DNA from: Terriglobales bacterium | Lineage (GTDB): Bacteria; Acidobacteriota; Terriglobia; Terriglobales; Acidobacteriaceae | DNA length: 64,000 nucleotides | Direction: 5' to 3' | NCBI GenBank assembly: GCA_025936825.1 | Contig: JAICSO010000002.1 | Location: 1-64,000 of the forward strand | In this document: piece by piece, positions 24,448-32,686 of the stretch | Layout: every line of letters begins with the position of its first letter | Numbering within the stretch: the first letter of the stretch is position 1 | The notes under the pieces: generated by a model | The model's database searches: none | Seen by the model: the letters and a program-made list of their open reading frames with translations, nothing else | What the model was told of the DNA's origin: nothing | Made by a program: the position numbers and the translations under genes

Positions 24448-25815
24448 TTATCCAGTGATCCTCTTGTTGGCGGCGTCCCACATTGCCGGCTTATTGTTGA
24501 AGTACGAGTAGTTCGCCAGGTGGCAGCCAATGGCGGCGTGGTTTCCGAATTCCTCGTTCTCAACGACTTTATTCCGTGTGCGAACCGCGCTGAAGAAGTG
24601 GGCCTGATGATCTACAAGATCGCTGTACCCCTGCGGCACGCCGAACACCTTCGTCGCTTCGTTGATGGTTACATTTGAAAGCGGGTTCTGCTTTTCGAAT
24701 TCGGCGAGATACTGGTCGCGCAGTTTCGCTGGCCAACCATAAATCGAATACCCTTCCGGCTGTGGACGCGTGTCCTGCGGGGTGAAGGTTAGGCTGGCGC
24801 CGCGAATGATGGCCGTACCTTCAGTTCCGTAAAATCCGATGAACTCGCCCTGGTCGTTGTTCAAATTGCAGCGCAAATACACTCTGAAGTTGGGATAGTC
24901 GTACAGAGTCTCGATCAAGTCCGGGAAGTCACGGCCATCCTTGAAGTGATACAGGCCGCCCGTCGACTGAGCGCGCGACGCGACGATGTCGTTGGTCTTG
25001 TCGCCTCCAGTGATGAAGTGAATTCCAGAGATCAGGTGAACGAATAAATCGCCGGCCAGTCCCTCGCCGTAATCGGTGAAGCAGCGCCAGCGGAAGAAGC
25101 GCTCTTTGCTGAAGGCGCGCTTAGGAGCGTCACCAAGGAAGGTGTTCCAGTCAATGGTCTCTGAGCTGGCATCCGGCGGGATCGGATAGACCCACGCCCC
25201 GCTCGGCGAGTTGCGGTCCCAGTATGCCTCGATGCTGTAAACGTCTCCGAGCTTGCCGGATTGCAGCAATTCCTTCGCCTGGGCATAAACGATGGAGGAT
25301 ACGCGCTGGCTGCCAATCTGCGCGATGCGGTTGTACTTCTGCGCTGCCGCAATCATCGCAAAGCCGTCTTCGACCTTGTGCGACATCGGCTTCTCGCAGT
25401 ACACATCTTTGCCGGCGGCGCAGGCGTCTTCAAAAATCTTGCGATGCCAATGGTCCGGCACCGCGATGATCACGGCGTCCACATCCTTGCGATCGAGAAT
25501 CTCCTGGTACTTGCGCGTGGTAGGAAGGCTGGGATTCTTAACGGATTCCTGCGCAGCGATATGGCGCGAATCGTACAGATCGCACGCCGCCACGCACTGG
25601 ACTCCTGGGACGTGAAGCGATGCCTGCAGCAATTCGCATCCGCGAACGCCGGTTCCGATCGACGCGAAGCGAACCGTGTCGCTGGGCGCGACGGGGTTGG
25701 GCGATGCCCAAAGCGGCTTCGGCTGCAGAAGAGTGAAATTCGCTGCCACTCCGGCGGCAGTGGCTCCCGTGCCTACGCGGATAAAGTCGCGACGAGTCCA
25801 TGCAGGATGTTTCAT
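24448..25815 (-). CDS. Tat-exported Gfo/Idh/MocA-family oxidoreductase
   Basis: A 455-residue NAD(P)-dependent sugar dehydrogenase-like protein. The twin-arginine signal is WTRRDFIRVGTGA. The Rossmann domain begins VRFASIGTGVRG, the EKP motif is YCEKPMSHK and the C-terminal substrate domain includes DYGEGLAGDLFVHLISG. Such secreted members act on glycosides or sugar acids, with a tightly bound cofactor. A clear ribosome site (TCTGGGAGGCTGTA) precedes the ATG. It forms an operon with the SGNH-deacetylase fusion, suggesting joint work on an acylated polysaccharide. Confidence 0.9.
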   Translation of the reverse strand: MKHPAWTRRDFIRVGTGATAAGVAANFTLLQPKPLWASPNPVAPSDTVRFASIGTGVRGCELLQASLHVPGVQCVAACDLYDSRHIAAQESVKNPSLPTTRKYQEILDRKDVDAVIIAVPDHWHRKIFEDACAAGKDVYCEKPMSHKVEDGFAMIAAAQKYNRIAQIGSQRVSSIVYAQAKELLQSGKLGDVYSIEAYWDRNSPSGAWVYPIPPDASSETIDWNTFLGDAPKRAFSKERFFRWRCFTDYGEGLAGDLFVHLISGIHFITGGDKTNDIVASRAQSTGGLYHFKDGRDFPDLIETLYDYPNFRVYLRCNLNNDQGEFIGFYGTEGTAIIRGASLTFTPQDTRPQPEGYSIYGWPAKLRDQYLAEFEKQNPLSNVTINEATKVFGVPQGYSDLVDHQAHFFSAVRTRNKVVENEEFGNHAAIGCHLANYSYFNNKPAMWDAANKRITG

Positions 25816-25906
25816 TACAGCCTCCCAGAAAAAATACGTGCGCCCGATTTGAAGAAAATCGTTGCGGCGAGATTATCGCACAGAGAGCAAGAACGATGCC
25901 TCGCGT

Positions 25907-26006
25907 TTCCTCTGTGTCTTCCTCTGTGGACTTCTGTGTGCTCTGTGGCAAAGGTCTTGAGAATCTACCACAGAAAACACAGAGGTCCACAAAGGAGCTG
26001 CCAAAG
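25907..26006. repeat. CCTCTGTG / CACAGAGG inverted repeat, copy 1
   Basis: The left arm repeats TTCCTCTGTG and CCTCTGTGGAC words; the right arm (about 25968-26006) carries CCACAGAAAACACAGAGG and TCCACAAAGGA. It lies between the divergent Gfo/Idh/MocA and DUF885 genes. Related copies are at 32544-32600 and 44580-44720. Confidence 0.7.
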
Positions 26007-26106
26007 ACGAAAAACAAGACGACAACTTTCTTCGCGATCAGCCGTACAGCACAACGTTCGACTCTGCGTTTATACTTGCGCCGACGTTCTTCTTTCGCGA
26101 GGCGCT

Positions 26107-27924
26107 ATGAAATGTCTCTTAATTTTGTTGAGCGCACTGATTCTGACGGCAGCCGCTGAGGCACAGACCATGTCCGCGAACAAAAGCTTCAATCCCAAGT
26201 TCCTGGCTCTTTACGACCAGTTCGTGAAGGAGTCGCTGGCGCTTTCACCGGTGGGTGCGTCGCAGGCCGGATATCACAAGCACGTTGACCCCAAGACCAA
26301 GAAGACCATCGAACTCGACGCCGAACTCGACGATGTCAGTGCCAAAGCCTTCGACGAGCAGCTGCGTTTCTATCGCCAGTGGCGCGAGCGTTTTCAGAAG
26401 GACACTCCAATCACGTCGCTCAACGCTGAAGATGCCGCCGACTATCGACTCATTGACGACCAGATTTCGCTAGGGCTTCTAGAGTTGGAGAAGATTCAGA
26501 ACTACAAGCACAATCCAACCGTTTTCGTGGAATTGCTCGGCAATGGGCTCTTCCTGCCGCTCACGCAGGATTACGCGCCCAAGGACGTCCGCGTCGGCCA
26601 CGTGATCTCGCGAATTGCACAGATCCCGCGGTTCCTGGACCAAGCGAAATCGCAACTTGCCGACGCGGATCCGGTTTTCATCTCGACTGCCGTTGACGAA
26701 AACGAGGGGAATATCGGCCAAGTTGAAGACGTGGCGAAGGAAATCTCTCCTGGCTCGCCGCTCAAAGCCAAGTACGACGCGGTGGCTCCCGCTGCCAAGA
26801 AGGCGCTCTCCGACTTCAACGACTGGATGAAGAACGATCTTGCTAAGCGTTCCGCCAATGGGCGCACCTGGCGACTTGGCTCCGACTGGTATGCGCAGAA
26901 ATTTCGCTACGTGATGGAGACCTCTGTTGATCCGGCGCAATTGTTGAAAGATGCCGAAGCCGAGCTGGCGCGCAATCGCGCCGAAATGCTGCAAGTGGCG
27001 CTCCCCCTTTACAAGGAAATGTTCCCCGGCCAGGACGACTATGCCAGTCTTTCCCAGCATGATCGTGAAAACAAAGTGATCAAGGCCGTGCTAGACAAGA
27101 TCAGCGAGGAACATCCGCAACGCGGCGACTTACAGCGGGCCATCGAGGCGGATCTGGAAAACATCAAGCAGTTCATCCGAGAAAAAAAGATTGTTGCTCT
27201 CAGTCCTCGCGACAACCTGAAAGTCATTCCCACGCCTGAGTTCATGCGAGGCATTTACTCGGTTGCGGGATTCCATAATGCGCCTCCGCTCGAGCCCACC
27301 GCCGAAGCGCAGTATTGGGTAACACCAATCGATCCCAAAATGCCCGAAGCCAAGGCCGAGAGCAAGCTGCGCGAGTACAACAATTACACGCTGAAATGGC
27401 TCACGATTCATGAGGCGCTTCCGGGCCACTACATTCAGTTCGAACACGCAGACGATGTTCAGCCGGTCACTCGCCGCCTGGTGCGCAATCTGTTTGGCAA
27501 CGGCCCTTATGTCGAAGGCTGGGCCGAGTACATTGCCGACGTGATGACGCAGGCAGGCTTCATGGACTCCAGCCCGAAGTTCCGCCTGATGCGCATGAAA
27601 GTGTGGCTGCGCGCGACCGCCAATACCATCCTCGACATTCGCCTTCAGACCATGAACATGACCGACCAGCAAGCGCTGGACATTATGCTGCAGGATTGTT
27701 TTCAGACCCAAGCCGAAGCGGATGGCAAGTTGCTGCGCGCAAAGCTGAGTTCAACCCAGTTGCCGACGTACTTCCTGGGGAATCGCCAGTGGTGGGAGCT
27801 GCGCAAAAAGTATGAGGCTGAGAGGGGAACTGCATTCAACCTGGAGGAATTTCACAATCGCGCCCTCGACCAAGGGCCATTGCCGATCGAGTATTTGGAA
27901 AAGATTATTCTGCCGCAGCAATGA
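26107..27924 (+). CDS. Secreted DUF885 zinc-peptidase-like protein
   Basis: A 605-residue protein with a signal peptide (MKCLLILLSALILTAAAEAQ). DUF885 proteins are mostly alpha-helical and resemble gluzincin carboxypeptidases. Here HEALPGHY (His435, Glu436, His440) gives the HExxPGH zinc site and EGWAEYIAD about 50 residues later supplies the third ligand Glu. Peptide or modified amino acid hydrolysis in the periplasm is inferred. A much longer open frame from 25261 shadows the gene upstream; the ATG at 26107 has GCGAGGCGCT before it and starts the signal peptide. Confidence 0.9.
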   Translation: MKCLLILLSALILTAAAEAQTMSANKSFNPKFLALYDQFVKESLALSPVGASQAGYHKHVDPKTKKTIELDAELDDVSAKAFDEQLRFYRQWRERFQKDTPITSLNAEDAADYRLIDDQISLGLLELEKIQNYKHNPTVFVELLGNGLFLPLTQDYAPKDVRVGHVISRIAQIPRFLDQAKSQLADADPVFISTAVDENEGNIGQVEDVAKEISPGSPLKAKYDAVAPAAKKALSDFNDWMKNDLAKRSANGRTWRLGSDWYAQKFRYVMETSVDPAQLLKDAEAELARNRAEMLQVALPLYKEMFPGQDDYASLSQHDRENKVIKAVLDKISEEHPQRGDLQRAIEADLENIKQFIREKKIVALSPRDNLKVIPTPEFMRGIYSVAGFHNAPPLEPTAEAQYWVTPIDPKMPEAKAESKLREYNNYTLKWLTIHEALPGHYIQFEHADDVQPVTRRLVRNLFGNGPYVEGWAEYIADVMTQAGFMDSSPKFRLMRMKVWLRATANTILDIRLQTMNMTDQQALDIMLQDCFQTQAEADGKLLRAKLSSTQLPTYFLGNRQWWELRKKYEAERGTAFNLEEFHNRALDQGPLPIEYLEKIILPQQ

Positions 27925-27969
27925 AGAAAGTTCATGCAATTTGCCCACAGGGTTTAACATAGGCGGCCT

Positions 27970-29001
27970 ATGATGATGCTGAGGGTTGTTATCGCACTGG
28001 CTATGACTGCAACCGCGCTTTCGACTGCAACTGCTCAGGAAATCCAGCGGCTTGACCCAGCGCTTGATCAACTTGTCCCCACGACTGCCAAACTCGAAAA
28101 AGTTGCCGGCGGATTCGACAAGTGGACCGAGGGGCCGGTGTGGACACACCAAGGCAGCCTTCTCTTCGCTGAAATTCCGGCAAACCAGATTCGGATTTGG
28201 AAGCCGGGTCAAAAAGACGCCGAAGTGTTCATGGAGAAAAGCGGCTATGTCGGGGAGAAGCCCTACGCCGGACCGGAGCCTGGCTCCAATGGAATGACGC
28301 TCGATCGCGACGGCCGCGTTACGGTGGCCGGCCACGCGCGCCGCAACGTATGGCGACTGGAAACTCTCGATCCGCACGGCACGATTACGGTGCTGGCCGA
28401 TTCCTACCAAGGCAAGAAGCTAAGTAGCCCCAACGACCTGGTTTATCATTCCGACGGCTCCCTCTACTTCACCGACCCGCCGTACGGCCTGCCAACGCAG
28501 CAGGACAGCGATCCAGAGAAGGAGCTCAAGATCAACGGCGTTTACCGCATTCCCAACGCGCGGCAGCATAAAGCCGGTGCGCCGCCGGATCGCGATAAGT
28601 TGCAGCTCATCATCAGCGATCTGCCGCGTCCCAATGGGATTGCGTTCTCGCCGGACGAGAAGGTCTTGTACATAGCCGATTCCGGAAAAAAGGTCTGGAT
28701 GCGATATAACGTCCATCCCGACGGATCCGTGAGCGATGGCAAGCTGCTGCTGGATGCTTCCGGCGAGAAGGCGCCTGGCGGCCCGGATGGCATTCGCGTC
28801 GATAAAAAAGGCAATATCTACGGTTCAGGTCCTGGCGGCGTCTGGATCATCTCGCCAGAGGGCAAGCATCTCGGAACCATCAAGGTGCCGGAAGTTGTCG
28901 CCAACGTTGCCTGGGGCGACAAGGATGGCAAAACCTTGTACATTACCGCCAGCACCAGCCTGTACCGAATCAAGCTGAGTGTGCCTGGCGTGCGGAACTA
29001 G
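27970..29001 (+). CDS. Secreted SMP-30/gluconolactonase-like six-bladed propeller
   Basis: A 343-residue exported lactonase-like protein (signal peptide ends TATAQ). The metal-binding residues of the family are visible: Glu in WTEGPVW, Asn in SPNDLVYH, Asn in RPNGIAFS and Asp in PDGIRVDKKGN. The reaction would be opening of a sugar lactone. It lies 45 bases after the DUF885 gene. The start is one of three consecutive ATG codons at 27970-27978. Confidence 0.9.
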   Translation: MMMLRVVIALAMTATALSTATAQEIQRLDPALDQLVPTTAKLEKVAGGFDKWTEGPVWTHQGSLLFAEIPANQIRIWKPGQKDAEVFMEKSGYVGEKPYAGPEPGSNGMTLDRDGRVTVAGHARRNVWRLETLDPHGTITVLADSYQGKKLSSPNDLVYHSDGSLYFTDPPYGLPTQQDSDPEKELKINGVYRIPNARQHKAGAPPDRDKLQLIISDLPRPNGIAFSPDEKVLYIADSGKKVWMRYNVHPDGSVSDGKLLLDASGEKAPGGPDGIRVDKKGNIYGSGPGGVWIISPEGKHLGTIKVPEVVANVAWGDKDGKTLYITASTSLYRIKLSVPGVRN

Positions 29002-29105
29002 GTAATTTGAGCGACGATTCCTGAATTCGGGCGTGGATGGGGCCGCCTGCCCCTTCCCCCGCGCCCGGTTTGCTGGCATTATGCTTGTACCCAGGCCTTC
29101 GCGCT

Positions 29106-30800
29106 ATGTCTTCGTCCTCTGCTCAAACCATTGTCGGGGTACCCATGAGCGGTCCCGCTTCCGGGATCGGCTCGGGTGTCTTTCCCAGCCTCATCTTCGT
29201 CCAGGGGAATGAGCAGAAAACCCTCTTCCTTGATCACACCCCATTCACGATCGGCCGCAAGATGGAGAAGGACCTCGCCATCGCCGACCCGCGAGTCTCG
29301 CGCGACCACGCGCTGATTATCTCCGAGAACGGCAAGTTCTTCGTCGAGGACCAGGGCAGCAAGCACGGAACCTTCGTCAATGGCGAACGGGTGCAGCGCA
29401 AGCCCTTGGAAAGGAATGATCGGCTCGAGTTTGGCGCGCGCGACACGATCTACGCAGTCTTCCACCCTCAACAACGCACCACGAATACGGCCCGCGATTT
29501 CCTAAGCCAGATCTCGGGAATTCAGATTTCGAATGAGGTAACGGACCTCGAAAAGCTCACGATCTTCTTGGAAGCTGCACGCAAACTGAATACCACCGGC
29601 GTGCTGGATGAGATCTTGCTGACGCTGCTCGATGTGACGCTCAAGCTCACCGGTGCCGAGCGTGGTTACGTGTTCCTGAAAACGCCGGAAGGAAAATTGC
29701 GCCTCGCGGCCGGCCGTAACTCGCGCGGCGAGATTCTCCTCGACGACACCACAATTTCGCATTCAATTCTCGAGGAATCGCTCCGTGCAAACTCGGAATT
29801 CCTACTCAGCGATACTAGCCGCTCTCTAGATCTGACTGGAAGGCAGAGTATTGTGGCGTACGATCTGCGCACCGTCATCTGCATCCCTCTTCGCAAGCTG
29901 CAGGTGCAAAGCAAGACTCGCGGTACTGCTGGCGAACCTTCCCCGACGGGGGAGACGCTGGGGGCGTTGTACGTCGATTCCCGCTTTGCCTCGAAAGACA
30001 TCTCTAAAGTCAGCGGTGACATCCTGCACGTGGTTGCCACCGAAGCCGCATCGCTGATAGAGAATGCTCGCTTGGTCCAGGCGGAAGAGGAGTCCCGCCG
30101 CTACCAGCAGGAGCTGGCCATCGCGGCCACCATCCAGCAACGGCTCATGGCGGTGACCATCCCCGAGGTTCCTTACGCCCGGCTGAATGGAAAGAACATT
30201 TCGTGCAAAGACATTGGCGGTGACTTTTTCGACGCGGTGAATACCGACGATGGGCTCGCGGTTGTACTGGCAGACGTAGCCGGAAAGGGCGTCTCCGCAG
30301 CTCTTCTCGCATCGACTCTGCAAGGCATGATCTACTCGCAGTTAGTTTTGGGAATATCTCTTGCCGACATTGCGGCGTCAGCCAATCGCTTTCTCACCAG
30401 CAAGCACATTGGCGAGAAGTACGCGACTGTCGTCATTGCTCGCCTGCGCCATGATGGAGAACTGGAGTACGTCAATTGCGGCCATATTCCGCCCCTCTTT
30501 GTGTGTGGAGATGAAGTCATTCGTCCTTCGCACGGCAATCTTCCCGTCGGACTGATGCCCGATGTGACTTACGAAAGCGACCGCTACAGTCTCCACCCCG
30601 GAGACCGCCTGGTTCTCGTAAGCGACGGCGTAACCGAGGCTGAAGATCTTAGCGGCGAGTTCTTCGACAACGAGCGCCTCGAAGTTGCTGCGAAAAAGGG
30701 CACCATGAAGGACATTTTCGATGCTGTGTCTCACTTCTGTGCCGGCAATCCCCTGAGCGACGACTGCACCGTGGTCGAGTTGCACTATTCCGGGGGATAA
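29106..30800 (+). CDS. FHA-GAF-PP2C serine phosphatase (RsbU type)
   Basis: A 564-residue cytosolic signalling protein. An FHA phosphothreonine-binding domain lies at about 30-110 (FTIGRKMEKDLAI, RVSRDHALI, SKHGTFVNGE), a GAF domain at about 150-320, a short coiled-coil helix near 330-350 and a SpoIIE/PP2C phosphatase at about 355-560 (DIGGDFFDA, VLADVAGKGVSAAL, LVLVSDGVTEAED, DDCTVVEL). Such proteins dephosphorylate anti-sigma-factor antagonists; the FHA part suggests input from a Ser/Thr kinase. No partner gene is adjacent. The frame opens at 29037 but the ATG at 29106 better fits the family. Confidence 0.92.
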   Translation: MSSSSAQTIVGVPMSGPASGIGSGVFPSLIFVQGNEQKTLFLDHTPFTIGRKMEKDLAIADPRVSRDHALIISENGKFFVEDQGSKHGTFVNGERVQRKPLERNDRLEFGARDTIYAVFHPQQRTTNTARDFLSQISGIQISNEVTDLEKLTIFLEAARKLNTTGVLDEILLTLLDVTLKLTGAERGYVFLKTPEGKLRLAAGRNSRGEILLDDTTISHSILEESLRANSEFLLSDTSRSLDLTGRQSIVAYDLRTVICIPLRKLQVQSKTRGTAGEPSPTGETLGALYVDSRFASKDISKVSGDILHVVATEAASLIENARLVQAEEESRRYQQELAIAATIQQRLMAVTIPEVPYARLNGKNISCKDIGGDFFDAVNTDDGLAVVLADVAGKGVSAALLASTLQGMIYSQLVLGISLADIAASANRFLTSKHIGEKYATVVIARLRHDGELEYVNCGHIPPLFVCGDEVIRPSHGNLPVGLMPDVTYESDRYSLHPGDRLVLVSDGVTEAEDLSGEFFDNERLEVAAKKGTMKDIFDAVSHFCAGNPLSDDCTVVELHYSGG

Positions 30801-30851
30801 GTCTAAAACTCCGGAACTGCCGGGAGCGAAATCCCGTATTCTTCTTTACCC

Positions 30852-32429
30852 ATGGCCACGACCACCCGCACTGTACTTGCACCCTCTCAGAATCAATCTC
30901 GATCGTTCCTGAACACCGCAATGGCTCTGATCTGGGCCATCGCGATCGCGCGATTCTTCTTTCATCTTTACTTCAACAACCGCTACGGGTACTTCCGCGA
31001 TGAATTTGACTACATCGCCTGCGGCGACCACCTGTCCTGGGGATACGTCGACCAGCCGCCGCTTATCCCGTTTCTCACTCACATCAGCCGTGCGGTGCTG
31101 GGCGATTCTCTACGTGCGATCCGGTTCGTTCCTGCCGTGGCTACTTCGCTGTTGGTGGTTCAGGCTGCGGCGATCGCGCGCGAGCTGGGCGGCAAAACCT
31201 ACGCCATGGTGCTCACGGCCATCACGATCGTGGTTGCGCCGCAATATTTGTCGAACGGTAGCCTGCTCACCACGAATTGCCTTGAACCAAACCTCTGGAT
31301 GGCCTGCGCGTACTTCATCATCCTGGCGATCAAACGTGATCAGCCGCGCTATTGGTTATGGGTTGGTGTGTTCGCCGGCATAGGCCTGCAAGAAAAGTAC
31401 TCGATTGCATTCTTTGTTATCGCAATCGTCGCGGGTCTCCTCTTAACGGAGCAGCGCCGCGTCCTGCTGAATAAGTGGATCTGGATGGGCGCGGCTGCGG
31501 GCTTCCTGATCTTCCTTCCGAACCTGCTCTGGAACATTCATTACCATTGGCCATTCCTTCAGTTGATGCACGGCATTCGCGCCGAGGGGCGCGACGTCGT
31601 ACTGCCGGCCGGCGAATACTTCCTTCAGCAGGCTTTGCTGATTCTCCCGTTGACGGCGCCTATCTGGATTACCGGGCTGATCGCGCTCTTAATTCATCCG
31701 CGGCTTAAGCAGTATCGCGTTCTTGGCATCAGCTATCTCGTCTGTTATGCCATCTTCTTCGGACTGCACGGCAAGGTTTACTATCTCGCGCCCATTTACC
31801 CAATGCTTCTTGCCGCGGGTGCTGTGGTGCTCGAATCAGCGTTAACGCGCCGCAACTTCGGCTGGTTGGAGCCGGCAGTTGCAGTTGTTCTATTGCTAGC
31901 CGGTGCACACGTCGCGCCTATGGTGGTGCCTGTGCTTTCTCCTGACGGGTTCCTCTCCTACATGAAATACCTGCCGATGAAGCCGCCGGTGATGGAGCAC
32001 TCCCACGACCGCGTCCCGCTTCCGCAGTGGTATGCCGATCAATTTGGATGGAACGAGATCGTCGCCGAAACCACAGTTGCGTGGAACCAGATCCCTCCAG
32101 AAGAGCGCCACGATTGCGGCATCTTCGCCCAGGACTATGGTCAAGCTGGAGCGATAGATTTTCTGGGGCGGAAATACGATTTACCGCCGTCACTTAGCGG
32201 CCACCAAACTTGGTGGCTCTGGGGACCTCGCGGGTATTCAGGCAACTGTCTGATCGTCTTGGCCGATAACGAGCCGACACTACGGAAGCTCTTCAATACC
32301 GTTCAGTATGTCGGCGCCTCTGCCGACAACCCTTATGCGCTGGAGAAGGACATCCCTGTCTTCATTTGTCACGGCTCCAAGTTCGGCACCATGCAGCAGC
32401 TCTGGCCGCGCTTGAAGAAATGGCGGTAA
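30852..32429 (+). CDS. Glycosyltransferase family 39-like (PMT/ArnT-type) membrane protein
   Basis: A 525-residue polytopic protein with about ten membrane segments. The first periplasmic loop holds the GT-C acidic pair in YFRDEFDYIACGDHL and the WGYVDQPPL motif found in ArnT/PMT-like transferases. It likely transfers a sugar from a polyprenyl-phosphate donor to lipid or protein on the outer face of the inner membrane. The C-terminal about 130 residues are soluble and probably periplasmic. The ATG lies 51 bases after the phosphatase gene with no strong ribosome site. Confidence 0.85.
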   Translation: MATTTRTVLAPSQNQSRSFLNTAMALIWAIAIARFFFHLYFNNRYGYFRDEFDYIACGDHLSWGYVDQPPLIPFLTHISRAVLGDSLRAIRFVPAVATSLLVVQAAAIARELGGKTYAMVLTAITIVVAPQYLSNGSLLTTNCLEPNLWMACAYFIILAIKRDQPRYWLWVGVFAGIGLQEKYSIAFFVIAIVAGLLLTEQRRVLLNKWIWMGAAAGFLIFLPNLLWNIHYHWPFLQLMHGIRAEGRDVVLPAGEYFLQQALLILPLTAPIWITGLIALLIHPRLKQYRVLGISYLVCYAIFFGLHGKVYYLAPIYPMLLAAGAVVLESALTRRNFGWLEPAVAVVLLLAGAHVAPMVVPVLSPDGFLSYMKYLPMKPPVMEHSHDRVPLPQWYADQFGWNEIVAETTVAWNQIPPEERHDCGIFAQDYGQAGAIDFLGRKYDLPPSLSGHQTWWLWGPRGYSGNCLIVLADNEPTLRKLFNTVQYVGASADNPYALEKDIPVFICHGSKFGTMQQLWPRLKKWR

Positions 32430-32543
32430 TTCCCGCCTATGCGACTCCTATCCAGGTATCCACTGGATGAAGTTTTTAAAAAGTTAGGGTGTGCCTCTCT
32501 GACGCAACTATCTGCGCAGTCACCGTGGTTTCCGGCTAAGACG

Positions 32544-32600
32544 ATTTCCTCTGTGGCGTTCCTCTGTGGACCTTGGTGTCCTCCGTGGCGAAGGTTTTGC
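32544..32600. repeat. CCTCTGTGG repeat, copy 2 (single arm)
   Basis: Words TTCCTCTGTGGCG, TTCCTCTGTGGAC and CTCCGTGGCGAAGG lie in tandem in the spacer between the GT39-like and GH31 genes, ending in GAAGGTTTTGC. Same family as 25907-26006 and 44580-44720, but only one orientation is visible. Confidence 0.6.
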
Positions 32601-32686
32601 TTTTGATGTCCAGCGAAACGTTTTTCTCAATACTTCTTCTACTTTGAAAATGATATTCTCCTGTGTCCCGTTGGAGGTTCACTGCT

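Noticed and set aside
25261-26106. Long N-terminal extension of the DUF885 protein
   Set aside because: It runs antisense through the Gfo/Idh/MocA gene and a repeat; the signal peptide starts at 26107.
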